DNA from: Arsenicicoccus dermatophilus
GTDB lineage: Bacteria; Actinomycetota; Actinomycetes; Actinomycetales; Dermatophilaceae
Assembly (NCBI RefSeq): GCF_022568795.1
Contig: NZ_JAKZHU010000003.1
Coordinates: 1 to 64,000, forward strand
Direction: 5' to 3'
Length of the DNA stretch: 64,000 bases
Shown: piece after piece, positions 10,231 to 18,379 of the stretch
Layout of the letters: each line of letters begins with the position of its first letter
Position numbering within the stretch: position 1 is the first letter of the stretch
Notes under the pieces: model-generated
The model's input: the letters and a program-made list of their open reading frames with translations, nothing else
What the model was told of the DNA's origin: nothing
The model's database searches: none
Translations under genes and position numbers: made by a program

Positions 10231-12492
10231 TCAGCGCAGGTGGCCGAGCACCCCCACCGCAGCCACGACGAGGGTCACCAGCAGCACCCCCAGGTCGCCT
10301 CGGCCCCTACGAGCGGGCTCCGCCCAGGTCCGCCGGCCCTGTCGGACGACGACGGAGGAGAAGCCCCGCGCCTCCATCGCCACCGCCGTACGACCGGCCT
10401 GGCGCAGCGCGAGGACGAGCAGCACGAAGGTCGACGCCGCCGCGTCCCGCACCGGCGCGAGCACCCCGCGGCCACCGGCCACCGCCCGCACCCGGCGCAC
10501 CGCCCGCAGCTCGGACGCCGTGGCCCGCAGCTCGTCGAAGCGCTGCAGCGCCACCACCGCGGCCACCACGGGCCGGGCGGGCAGCCGCAACCGCTGGCAG
10601 AGGTGGTCGCCCAGGGTGAAGGGCTCCAGGTAGGCGCCGACCAGCACGCCCGGCAGCGCCGCCGTCGTCATCCGCAGGGGTGCCAGGGCTGCGGCGAGGG
10701 CGTCGTGGTGCTCCGACCAGGCCCAGCCCGACCACCACAGGGAGACCGCGGCCACGACCAGCGGCCCCAGGCGCAACAACGGCTGCGGCCAGCGCAGTCC
10801 GCACAGCGCGACCAGGGCCGCGAGCTCCGCGGCGAGGAGCGTCAGACCGGCCGCGACCGACGGTATGGCCAGACCTACCACCGCGGCCACGAGCAGGAGC
10901 AGCAGGAGTGGCAGCGGGGAGGCGTGCGGGGCCAGTCCTTGGCCGCGTCGTCGGGGATCGCGGGGTTGCCGGTCGGGGCGCGGGAGGGCGACCTCGCGGG
11001 TGGCGCCGCCGACGAGGAGCCGGTCGTGGGTGGCGGCCACGACGGTGGTGCCGGCGCGGGCGGCGGCGTGCGCGAGCCCGGTCACGGCGGCCCAGGTCTG
11101 CCGGTCCTGCCCGACGGTGGGCTCGTCCAGCAGGAGCACGCCGGGGCCGTGGACCAGGGCGGCGACCAGCCCGAGGCGGCGCTGCTCGCCGCCGGACAGG
11201 TGGTGCGGGTCGGCGTCGAGGCGGTCGGTCAGCCCGACCACGGCGAGCAGGGCACGGGCGCGGCGCTCGACGGCATCGAGGTCCTGGCCCAGGGCGCGGG
11301 CGGTGACCTGGGCCTCGTCCAGCACGGTGCGGGCGACGAGGGGCAGCTCGGGGCGCTGCGGGACCCAGCCGACGACGGCGGCGAGGTCGGGGCCGTCAGC
11401 AGCGTTCGGCGGGCCGTCGACCCCGTCGAGGCGGGCCAGGCCGCGCGTGGGCTCGTCGAGGCCTGCGGCGAGCGCGAGCAGGGTGGACTTGCCCGCCCCG
11501 GAGGCGCCGGTCAGCGCGACGAGCTCACCGGGCGAGGCGGCCAGCTCGACGTCCTCCAGCACCACCACCGGCAGGCGCTCGACCTGCCAGGAGGCGAGTC
11601 CCGGCTGGGTCTGGCGCTCGTGCTCGGCGACCTCGACCTCGAGGCCGGCGGGGCGGACGGGCGTGACCAGCGGGAGTTCCACCGCCGCCGGCGTGGGTGC
11701 CGGGGCGCCGGGCACCCACAGCCCGAGACGCGTCAGGTGCTCGGCCTGCGCGGCCAGCGTCGCCGCGAGCGGCCCGTCCGCGACCACCTGACCCCGGTCG
11801 CCCAGCACCACGAGCCGCTCGCACAGGTCGGTCCAGGGGGCCAGGCGGTGCTCCACGACGACGAGCGTGGCGCCCGAGGTGGCCACCGCCTCGGCCACGG
11901 CCGCCCGCACCTCGGCGGCGGCGCAGGGGTCGAGCATCGAGCAGGGTTCGTCGAGCAGGAGCAGGCCGGGGCGCAGGGCGAGCACGCCCGCGAGCGCCAG
12001 CCGCTGGGCCTCGCCCCCGGACAGGGCGCGGGTCTCGTGGTCCTCGGCATACGGGAACCCGACCGCCCGCAGCGCCGACCGCACCCGCTGCCAGATCTCG
12101 GGGCGCGGCGCCCCGGCGCACTCCGGGCCGAAGGCCACGTCGCGGCCGACGGTGCGGGCGACGACGGCGTCGGCGGGGTCCTGCAGCAGCAGCCCGGCCT
12201 GCGCCGGCGGCGGCGCAGCGGCCGCACCGGTGCCGGCCATGCCCTCGACCAGGCCGGGAGCCACGGCACCGTCGGTCACCTGGACCGACCCGGTCAGCGC
12301 CCCGCCGCCGGTCTCCTCCAGCACCCCCGCCAGCGCGCGCAGCAGCGTGGACTTGCCCGAGCCCGACGCACCCGCGAGCAGCACCCGCTCCCCCGGCGCC
12401 ACCTGCAGGGACACCCGGTCCAGGACCGGCGCGTCCAGGCCGTGCGGCAGCCAGGTCAGGTCCCGCGTCGCGACGGCGGCCCCGCCGCTCAT
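10231..12492 (-). CDS. ykoDC: YkoD-YkoC fusion: ECF transporter double ATPase fused to EcfT
   Basis: The 753-residue protein starts at ATG 12492, overlapping the ykoE stop (ATGA). It has two ABC ATPase domains, with Walker A GASGSGKST at 41-49 and GASGAGKST at about 328-336, signature motifs LSGGEAQR and LSGGEQRR, and Walker B LLLLDEP and VLLLDEP. From about residue 527 to the end it is a hydrophobic EcfT-type coupling protein with the conserved region that reads RAVRRVRAV. In Bacillus the ATPase (YkoD) and EcfT (YkoC) are separate proteins; here they are one polypeptide. It should power uptake of hydroxymethylpyrimidine or thiamine through YkoE. The TPP riboswitch upstream supports this substrate. 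A longer in-frame upstream reading to 13104 is the shadow of ykoE and is not used. Confidence 0.9.
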   Translation of the reverse strand: MSGGAAVATRDLTWLPHGLDAPVLDRVSLQVAPGERVLLAGASGSGKSTLLRALAGVLEETGGGALTGSVQVTDGAVAPGLVEGMAGTGAAAAPPPAQAGLLLQDPADAVVARTVGRDVAFGPECAGAPRPEIWQRVRSALRAVGFPYAEDHETRALSGGEAQRLALAGVLALRPGLLLLDEPCSMLDPCAAAEVRAAVAEAVATSGATLVVVEHRLAPWTDLCERLVVLGDRGQVVADGPLAATLAAQAEHLTRLGLWVPGAPAPTPAAVELPLVTPVRPAGLEVEVAEHERQTQPGLASWQVERLPVVVLEDVELAASPGELVALTGASGAGKSTLLALAAGLDEPTRGLARLDGVDGPPNAADGPDLAAVVGWVPQRPELPLVARTVLDEAQVTARALGQDLDAVERRARALLAVVGLTDRLDADPHHLSGGEQRRLGLVAALVHGPGVLLLDEPTVGQDRQTWAAVTGLAHAAARAGTTVVAATHDRLLVGGATREVALPRPDRQPRDPRRRGQGLAPHASPLPLLLLLLVAAVVGLAIPSVAAGLTLLAAELAALVALCGLRWPQPLLRLGPLVVAAVSLWWSGWAWSEHHDALAAALAPLRMTTAALPGVLVGAYLEPFTLGDHLCQRLRLPARPVVAAVVALQRFDELRATASELRAVRRVRAVAGGRGVLAPVRDAAASTFVLLVLALRQAGRTAVAMEARGFSSVVVRQGRRTWAEPARRGRGDLGVLLVTLVVAAVGVLGHLR

Positions 12493-13151
12493 GCGGTGCG
12501 TCGCGCCTCGCGGGCCTCCTGGGCGGGCGGGAAGGCGTCGACCGCGCCGGACCGCGCCAGCGCCCGGACCAGCGCGCCGGCTCCGAGACCGGCGATCACC
12601 GCGCCGGAGATCATCCCGAGGGCGAGGTAGACGAGCTTGTGGACCGGCGCGAGCTGCGGGACGTACTGCCACCACTCGTAGCAGCAGATCTCCAGGACGG
12701 CCGCCAGGACGCCACCGAGCACGGCCGTGAGCAGGTCGAAGCGGCGCCAGCGCCACACCGCCATCGCGAGCTCCACGCCCAGGCCCTGCAGCAGCGCGGA
12801 CAGCATCACCAGCGCGGCCCACTTGTTGCCGAGCAGCGTCTCCACGGTCGCGGCGATCAGCTCGACGTAGAGCGCCGCCCCCGGCCGCCGGACCAGCAGG
12901 GCACCGGCCACCGCGGGCAGCAGCCAGACTCCGAGCACGAGCGAGCCGATCGGCGCATAGACCGCGGCGGGCCCCTCGACGAGGTGGTAGAGCGAGTTGT
13001 CCCAGGCCCAGAAGGCCACGCCCATGGCCACGGCGAGGACGGCGCCGACGACGAGGTCGATGCCGCGCCAGCCCGTGAGGGGGCGGCGGGCGAGGACGGA
13101 CCACGTCGAGCGGGTGCCCGTCGCGTCGGTGGGGCGGGTGGTGGTCGCCAT
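12489..13151 (-). CDS. ykoE: ECF transporter substrate-binding subunit YkoE (HMP/thiamine)
   Basis: A 220-residue membrane protein of the YkoE family with about five or six hydrophobic segments. It starts at ATG 13151, with AGGAG 11 bases upstream; longer in-frame readings enter the riboswitch and are rejected. It is the substrate-specific S component for hydroxymethylpyrimidine or thiamine and works with the fused ATPase/EcfT protein encoded immediately downstream with a 4-base overlap. The charged motif near GNKWAAL and the stretch ICCYEWWQY are typical of this family. Expression is expected to fall when thiamine pyrophosphate is abundant. Confidence 0.9.
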   Translation of the reverse strand: MATTTRPTDATGTRSTWSVLARRPLTGWRGIDLVVGAVLAVAMGVAFWAWDNSLYHLVEGPAAVYAPIGSLVLGVWLLPAVAGALLVRRPGAALYVELIAATVETLLGNKWAALVMLSALLQGLGVELAMAVWRWRRFDLLTAVLGGVLAAVLEICCYEWWQYVPQLAPVHKLVYLALGMISGAVIAGLGAGALVRALARSGAVDAFPPAQEAREARRTA

Positions 13152-13204
13152 ACGAGAGATCTCCTGGTCGCTGCCAAGAGGGAGAGGCGCCGGAGCACCT
13201 CGAG

Positions 13205-13296
13205 AAGCTCGACTCCCTTCGCCGGTGCTAGCCGGAGCAGGTTCGAGGGTCTGCGGACCGATCCGCACTCTCAGCGCTGCGTGCGCTCCCCTGTCG
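13205..13296 (-). promoter_or_regulatory. TPP riboswitch (THI element)
   Basis: Read on the minus strand, the leader of ykoE contains AGGGGAGC, CTGAGAGTGCGG, CAGACCCTCGAACCTG, CTCCGGCTAGCACCGGCG and AAGGGAGT in the order and spacing of the thi-box. The 3' end lies about 55 bases before the ykoE start codon. Thiamine pyrophosphate binding should turn the transporter operon off. Confidence 0.95.
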
Positions 13297-13339
13297 TGGA
13301 AAGGTGACGATAACCGCAAGGACGTGTGAGACTCAACGC

Positions 13340-13654
13340 ATGGGACCTAACCTCTGGAAGCTCATCGGCACCGGGGCCGCCGCGCTCGCCGGTGTCGTCG
13401 CCAACAAGATCGTCAACACCAGCTGGCAGAAGGCCACGGGCAAGGAGGCTCCCTCCGACCCCACCAACCCCGAGGTCGACTGGAAGGAAGCGCTCGCCTT
13501 CGCGGCGCTGTCCGGCGTCGTCATGGGCGTCGCCCGCCTCGTCGCCCAGCGCCAGACCGCCAAGGGCTACGTCGCCGCGGTGAAGCGTCAGAGCAAGGAC
13601 ATCGGTGAGGTCGACCTCCAGGCCCAGGCCGACATCAGCAGCAACCGCGCCTGA
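13340..13654 (+). CDS. DUF4235 family small membrane protein
   Basis: A 104-residue protein starting at ATG 13340. It has a hydrophobic segment near the N-terminus (residues about 5-22) with the WKLIGTGAAALAG start, a polar linker with DWKEAL, and a second hydrophobic stretch (FAALSGVVMGVARLVAQR). This is the arrangement of DUF4235, a family common in actinobacteria and of unknown function. It is transcribed away from the TPP riboswitch, so the short gap 13297-13339 must serve both directions, and it ends at a strong hairpin shared with the convergent Nudix gene. Confidence 0.75.
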   Translation: MGPNLWKLIGTGAAALAGVVANKIVNTSWQKATGKEAPSDPTNPEVDWKEALAFAALSGVVMGVARLVAQRQTAKGYVAAVKRQSKDIGEVDLQAQADISSNRA

Positions 13655-13668
13655 CCGCAGGCACGTCC

Positions 13669-13700
13669 GAGGCCCGCTCCCCGTCGTGGGGGCGGGCCTC
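13669..13700. terminator. Bidirectional terminator hairpin
   Basis: GAGGCCCGCTCCC pairs with GGGGGCGGGCCTC across a short loop, between the ends of two convergent genes. Confidence 0.8.
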
Positions 13701-13702
13701 GC

Positions 13703-14179
13703 TCATGCCTGGGGACCTTGCCCGAGGCGGTCCTGCAGCAGGTCCAGCAGCGGTCGCTGCCCGGCGACCAGGCGCTCGCGGGCGGCCGGGAGGGTCAGCC
13801 ACTCGGCCCGGTCGAGCTCGGGGAAGCGGATGACCCGGCCGGACCCGCGCGGCCACTCCATCTCGACCTCGGTGCAGGACACCAGCGCGAGGTCGGGCGC
13901 GGCCACGGCATACGCCTGGACGACCTTGCCGCCGGACTGGCGGACCTGGCCGAGGTCGAGCCAGGGGCCGGGCGGGGCGGGCACCCCGAGCTCCTCGGCG
14001 ACCTCGCGGCGGGCCACGGCCTCCAGGTCGGTCTCCCCGGGCTCCACCTCGCCCTTGACGATCGACCAGGCGCCGGCGTCCTTGCGCGCCCAGAAGGGGC
14101 CACCCATGTGGCCGACCAGGACCTCGAGCCCGTCGGCGGTGTGGCGATAGGGCAGCAGTCCGGCGCTGGTGCGAGGCAT
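13703..14179 (-). CDS. Nudix hydrolase
   Basis: A 158-residue Nudix protein with the full Nudix box (G then five residues, E, seven residues, REVAEELG) around residues 44-66. The start MPRTSAGLLPYR is common to a family of actinobacterial Nudix proteins related to ADP-ribose or diadenosine polyphosphate pyrophosphatases, with WSIVKGEVEPGE before the box. Exact substrate unknown. A -10-like TAGGCT (14191-14186) sits six bases before the ATG, so the message is probably leaderless. Confidence 0.85.
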   Translation of the reverse strand: MPRTSAGLLPYRHTADGLEVLVGHMGGPFWARKDAGAWSIVKGEVEPGETDLEAVARREVAEELGVPAPPGPWLDLGQVRQSGGKVVQAYAVAAPDLALVSCTEVEMEWPRGSGRVIRFPELDRAEWLTLPAARERLVAGQRPLLDLLQDRLGQGPQA

Positions 14180-14198
14180 GGCGTCAGCCTAGGTCGGG

Positions 14199-16655
14199 TC
14201 AGTCGGCCGCGAGGGCTGCCGAGGGACTCACCCGGGCGGCCCGGTGAGCCGGTATGACGGACGCGGCCCATCCTGCGGCCAGGGCGACCCCGGCGACCAG
14301 GGCGAGGCGGGCCCAGGGGACGTCGATCGCCACGGTCAGGTCGCCGCCGAGCGCGGCGTGGGCCGCGGCCACCCCGTAGCCCACCCCGAGGGCCAGCCCG
14401 ACGAGGGTGCCGACGCCCGCGAGGGTGAGCGCCTCCAGGCCGAGCATGGCGCGCAGCTGGCGTCGCTCGAGCCCGAGGGCACGCAGCAGGCCGGACTCCT
14501 GGGTGCGCTCCAGGACGGACAGCCCGAGGGTGTTGCCGATGCCGACGAGGGCGATGAGCACCGAGAAGGCCAGCAGCCCGGTCACCACCGTCAGCGTGGT
14601 GTCCATGACCCGCTGCAGCTCGGCGCGCTGGCCGGCGACCGAGGCGGTCTGGCTGCCCGGGATCTGCGCGGTGTCGGTGGCGAGCCGCTCGGCGGTGGCG
14701 GCGGCGTCCGAGGTGGGGACGAGCCGGACCCAGGCGACAGCGGGGGCGGCGGGGTCCAGGCGCCGGGCGGTGGCGCCGGTGACGACGGGGGTCGAGGGGT
14801 GCTCGTCGCTGACGTGGGCACGCAGCTCGAGCGTGCGGCCGCCCTGGGTGAGCCGCACCCGGTCGCCGGTGCGGGCGCCCGTCTGCGGGGTGAGCAGGAC
14901 GGTCCCGTCGTCGAGCCCCGCCAGGCTCGGGGCGCGGCGGGAGACCTGCACGGCCTCGGGGGTGATGCCGGTGACGTCCTCGGCCTGCGGGTCGCGGCCG
15001 GCGATCGACAGGGTGGGGTGCAGCCTCGTGACCAGGGCGGCCTGCTCGACCACGCGGCTGCGCCGGACGGTGGCCAGGTCGGCGGTGGTGAGTCCCTTGG
15101 CCGCCTGCACCGTCGCGTCGACCGGGTAGCGGCGGTCCAGCGCCTCGTTGCCGGACCGGGTGGCCGACGCGGCGGCGACGGTGGTCGTGGTGATCAGGGT
15201 GACGCCGACGAGCAGGGCGGAGGCGGTGGCGGCCGCGCGGGCCGGGTTGCGCCGGGAGTTGTCGACCGCGAGCGCGCCGGGCACTCCCCAGAGACGAGCG
15301 GGTAGGCCGCCCACGAGCGCCGCCAGGGCCGGCACCACCACCGGCGCGAGCAGCATGATCCCGACGAAGGACACCAGGCCGCCGGGCACGCCGAGGGCCA
15401 TCGAGTGGGCCCGGGCGCCGAGGACGAGCAGCACGGTCCCGGCCACCGCCCCGAGGGCCCCCAGGACCAGGCGGGTGCGGGCGACCCGGCGCCCCCGGGA
15501 GGCCGGCTGCGGCCGCAGCGCCGCGAGCGGGGTCACCCGGGTCGCCGCGCGGGCCGGCGCGAGCGCCGCGACCACCGTCACCAGCACGCCGACGACCGGC
15601 GGGACCAGCACGGTGGCGGGGGCCGCGGTCAGGCCGCCCAGGTCGAGGGGCGTTCCCGCGCTCAGGCGGACCGCGCCGGCGGCGAGCGCCAGGCCGAGCC
15701 CCACACCGACGAGCGAGCCGACGACGCCGACGAGCACCGCCTCCACGACGACCGACCCGCGCACCTGCCGGCGCTCGCCGCCGATGCAGCGCAGCAGCGC
15801 GAGCCGGCGGGTGCGCTGCGCGACGAGGATGGCGAAGGTGTTGGCGATGACCAGCATCGCCACGAACGTCGCGATGATCGCGAAGACGAGCAGCGCCGAG
15901 GTGATCACGGCGACCTCGCTGCCGAGGTCGGCGATCCGGGCGTCCCGCTCCTCGGCGCCGGTGCGGACGGTGAGGCTCTTGGCGGCGGGTAGCGCGGCCA
16001 CGGCCGCCTTGAGGCGAGCGGCGTCGGTGGCGCCGTTCCCGGCATGCACGGCGCGGTAGCCGGTCGTCCCGGTGAGGGTCCACAGGTCTCGCTCGGGCAG
16101 GAAGCCCCAGGGATTGCCGGTCGCGTCCACGGCGTCGGCGCCGGGGTGGACCAGGCCGACGAGGCGCAGGTCGCGAACCTGGCCGTCGGGCAGCGGCTTG
16201 AGCCGCACGACCTGCCCGATCGCGAGACCGCGGGAGCGGGCGACGTCCGCCGCGAGGGCGATCTCGCCGGCGGCGGGCAGGCGACCGGCCTCCAGCGTCG
16301 TGGTGGGGCTCAGGCGGGGCACCGACCGCAGCGCGAGGAAGGCCTCTCGCCCGCCGACCAGCTGCCGCACGAATCCCGTGGCCACGGGGCGCACCTCGGT
16401 GTCGGGGTGGGCGGCGCGCAGCTGCTCGACGAGGGCCGGGGGGACCGTGCCGTCCCGCCCGGGGCCGGTGACCACCACCGCGCTGGCGCCGACGGTGGCG
16501 CGGACGTCGCGGGTGAGCCGCGAGGTGAGCGAGTCGCTCAGCGCGAGACAGGCGGTGATGAAGGCGACGGACACCGCGATGGCCACCAGCACGCTGACCA
16601 GGCGGCGGCCCTGGCCGCGGACGTCGGCTGCTGCCAAGGAGATCGAGGTCATCAC
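14199..16655 (-). CDS. FtsX-family ABC transporter permease
   Basis: An 818-residue permease with the MacB/FtsX layout: one N-terminal membrane segment (residues about 20-40), a large extracytoplasmic domain, three membrane segments about 250-370, then a repeat of the same pattern ending with three membrane helices. The reading can start at GTG 16655 or at the adjacent ATG 16652; the ATG is more likely. It directly follows the ATPase gene (stop at 16656), with which it should form an exporter. The upstream two-component pair suggests induction by envelope stress or an antimicrobial; the substrate cannot be told from sequence. Confidence 0.87.
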   Translation of the reverse strand: MMTSISLAAADVRGQGRRLVSVLVAIAVSVAFITACLALSDSLTSRLTRDVRATVGASAVVVTGPGRDGTVPPALVEQLRAAHPDTEVRPVATGFVRQLVGGREAFLALRSVPRLSPTTTLEAGRLPAAGEIALAADVARSRGLAIGQVVRLKPLPDGQVRDLRLVGLVHPGADAVDATGNPWGFLPERDLWTLTGTTGYRAVHAGNGATDAARLKAAVAALPAAKSLTVRTGAEERDARIADLGSEVAVITSALLVFAIIATFVAMLVIANTFAILVAQRTRRLALLRCIGGERRQVRGSVVVEAVLVGVVGSLVGVGLGLALAAGAVRLSAGTPLDLGGLTAAPATVLVPPVVGVLVTVVAALAPARAATRVTPLAALRPQPASRGRRVARTRLVLGALGAVAGTVLLVLGARAHSMALGVPGGLVSFVGIMLLAPVVVPALAALVGGLPARLWGVPGALAVDNSRRNPARAAATASALLVGVTLITTTTVAAASATRSGNEALDRRYPVDATVQAAKGLTTADLATVRRSRVVEQAALVTRLHPTLSIAGRDPQAEDVTGITPEAVQVSRRAPSLAGLDDGTVLLTPQTGARTGDRVRLTQGGRTLELRAHVSDEHPSTPVVTGATARRLDPAAPAVAWVRLVPTSDAAATAERLATDTAQIPGSQTASVAGQRAELQRVMDTTLTVVTGLLAFSVLIALVGIGNTLGLSVLERTQESGLLRALGLERRQLRAMLGLEALTLAGVGTLVGLALGVGYGVAAAHAALGGDLTVAIDVPWARLALVAGVALAAGWAASVIPAHRAARVSPSAALAAD

Positions 16656-17426
16656 TCAGGCCCCCAGTCCGCGCAGTGCGCCGAGGACGTCGTCGGCGGT
16701 GGGCTCGCGCAGCTCGCCGGCCAGGCGACCGTCGGCGAGCAGGAGGACCCGGTCGGCGTAGGTCGCGGCGCTGGGGTCGTGGGTGACCATCACGACGGTC
16801 TGGCCGAGCTCGCGGACGCTGCGGCGCAGCAGGTCGAGCAGCTCGTGGCCGGTGACGCTGTCCAGGGCACCGGTCGGCTCGTCGGCGAAGATCACGTCGG
16901 GTCGGGTCACCAGCGCTCGGGCGACGGCCACCCGCTGCTGCTGGCCGCCCGACAGCTCGCTCGGCCGGTGCCGCAGACGATCCCGCAGCCCGAGCACCTG
17001 CACGACGTGGTCCAGCCAGTCCTGGTCGGGGCGGCGGCCCGCCAGGCGCAGCGGGAGCAGGACGTTGGCCTCCGCGGTGAGCGTCGGCAGCAGGTTGAAG
17101 GCCTGGAAGACGAACCCGATCCGCTCGCGCCGCAGCCGGGTCAGCCGGGTGTCGTCCAGCGTGGTCAGGTCCGTGTCACCCAGCCACACCTGGCCGCTCG
17201 TGACGTCGTCCAGCCCGGCCGCGCAGTGCATCAGCGTCGACTTGCCCGAGCCCGACGGCCCCATGATCGCGGTGAGCTCGCCGGCGGCCAGGTCCACGTC
17301 CACCCGGTCCAGCGCGACGACGCGGGTGTCCCCCTCGCCGTAGGTCTTGGTCAGCTCCCGCACCCGCACCGCGGGGGCGCGGGTGGCGGACCTGGTCGAG
17401 GGGGCTGCGGCGGGTGCGAGGCTCAT
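16656..17426 (-). CDS. ABC transporter ATPase, LolD/MacB type
   Basis: A 256-residue ATPase starting at ATG 17426 behind an AGGAGC ribosome site. It has Walker A GPSGSGKST, signature LSGGQQQRVA, and Walker B VIFADEPTGALD, the form typical of LolD, MacB and FtsE-like exporters. It partners the FtsX permease encoded next. Upstream lie a 16-bp palindrome (17450-17465) and a motif shared with the two-component operon (17517-17531). Confidence 0.9.
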   Translation of the reverse strand: MSLAPAAAPSTRSATRAPAVRVRELTKTYGEGDTRVVALDRVDVDLAAGELTAIMGPSGSGKSTLMHCAAGLDDVTSGQVWLGDTDLTTLDDTRLTRLRRERIGFVFQAFNLLPTLTAEANVLLPLRLAGRRPDQDWLDHVVQVLGLRDRLRHRPSELSGGQQQRVAVARALVTRPDVIFADEPTGALDSVTGHELLDLLRRSVRELGQTVVMVTHDPSAATYADRVLLLADGRLAGELREPTADDVLGALRGLGA

Positions 17427-17449
17427 CAAGGGCTCCTGAGGAATGGCGA

Positions 17450-17465
17450 TCGAGGACGTCCTCGA
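17450..17465. promoter_or_regulatory. 16-bp perfect palindrome before the exporter operon
   Basis: TCGAGGACGTCCTCGA lies 24 bases upstream of the ATPase start codon. It could be an operator or an RNA hairpin in the leader. Confidence 0.4.
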
Positions 17466-17516
17466 CGCTAGGGAGCCGGGTCCGTCGCGCGGATCCGCCT
17501 GCGGGGCGGTTGCTCT

Positions 17517-17531
17517 CGTCATACCCAGGTC
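17517..17531 (-). promoter_or_regulatory. Candidate response-regulator box, copy 1
   Basis: On the minus strand GACCTGGGTATGACG, 91 bp upstream of the exporter ATPase. A 14/15 match occurs at 19681-19695 upstream of the kinase gene. Copy 1 is also part of an inverted repeat CATAC-N7-GTATG. Confidence 0.5.
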
Positions 17532-17662
17532 GTATGCCGGGAGGGGACCTGCGACCCCGGTCGCACCTTGCTCCCTCCCCACCTCGAGCTCCGAGCGCAG
17601 GAGAGAGCGGGCGCGAGAGGCTCCGGGGCGTGGCGGGCGGGGCGTATGGCGGGCGCAGGGGG

Positions 17663-18379
17663 TCAGGCGCGGGGGCGGACCAGGCCGGTGTCGTACGCGA
17701 GCACGACCATCTGCACCCGGTCGCGCAGGTGCAGCTTGGCCAGGATCCGACCGATGTGGGTCTTGACGGTGGCCTGGGCGAGGTAGAGCTCGGCCGCGAT
17801 CTCCTGGTTGGTCAGGCCCTGGCCGACGGCGACGAGCACCTCCCGCTCGCGCTCGGTCAGCGGGGCCAGTCGCTCCTCGGCGCCGGCGGGGGCCGAGGCA
17901 CCCTCGTCGGGCAGGTCGGGCAGGAAGCGCTCCAGCAGCCGGCGGGTCGCGCTGGGGGCGACCACGGAGTCCCCGTGGTGCACCGCGCGGATGGCAGCCA
18001 GCAGCTCCGCCGGCCCCGCGTCCTTGAGCAGGAAGCCGCTCGCCCCGGCCTTGAGGGCGGCATGGACGTACTCGTCCAGGTCGAAGGTCGTGAGCACGAG
18101 CACCCGCGCCGCGGCGCCGGACGCCACGATGCGGCGGGTCGCCTCGACGCCGTCCATGCGGGGCATCCGGATGTCCATGAGCACCACGTCGACGTCGTCC
18201 ATCCCCGAGGCTGACGCGCCCGCGGTCGTGGGCCCGGCGACGCGCGCCACCGCGGCCGCCCCGTCGCCCACCTCCCCCACCACGGTCATGTCCGGCTGGG
18301 CGTCGAGCACCATGCGGAAGCCCATCCGGACCAGCTCCTGGTCGTCGGCGAGCAGCAGCCGGATCGTGTCGTCGGTCAT
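17663..18379 (-). CDS. NarL/LuxR-type response regulator
   Basis: A 238-residue regulator with receiver domain 1-130 and a LuxR-type helix-turn-helix at about 170-230 (LTEREREVLVAVGQG, then NQEIAAELYLAQATVKTH). The phosphorylation site is Asp69 in VVLMDIRMP; the acidic pair ADD is at 11-13 and the conserved Lys is in FLLKDA. A short Gly/Ala/Ser-rich insertion at about 49-60 precedes the Asp strand. It overlaps the kinase gene by 4 bases and probably controls the adjacent ABC exporter. Confidence 0.92.
   Translation of the reverse strand: MTDDTIRLLLADDQELVRMGFRMVLDAQPDMTVVGEVGDGAAAVARVAGPTTAGASASGMDDVDVVLMDIRMPRMDGVEATRRIVASGAAARVLVLTTFDLDEYVHAALKAGASGFLLKDAGPAELLAAIRAVHHGDSVVAPSATRRLLERFLPDLPDEGASAPAGAEERLAPLTEREREVLVAVGQGLTNQEIAAELYLAQATVKTHIGRILAKLHLRDRVQMVVLAYDTGLVRPRA

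Noticed and set aside
12493-13104. In-frame N-terminal extension of the YkoDC reading
   Set aside because: It overlaps all of ykoE in another frame, is Pro/Arg-rich, and the ATGA overlap start at 12492 fits the family.
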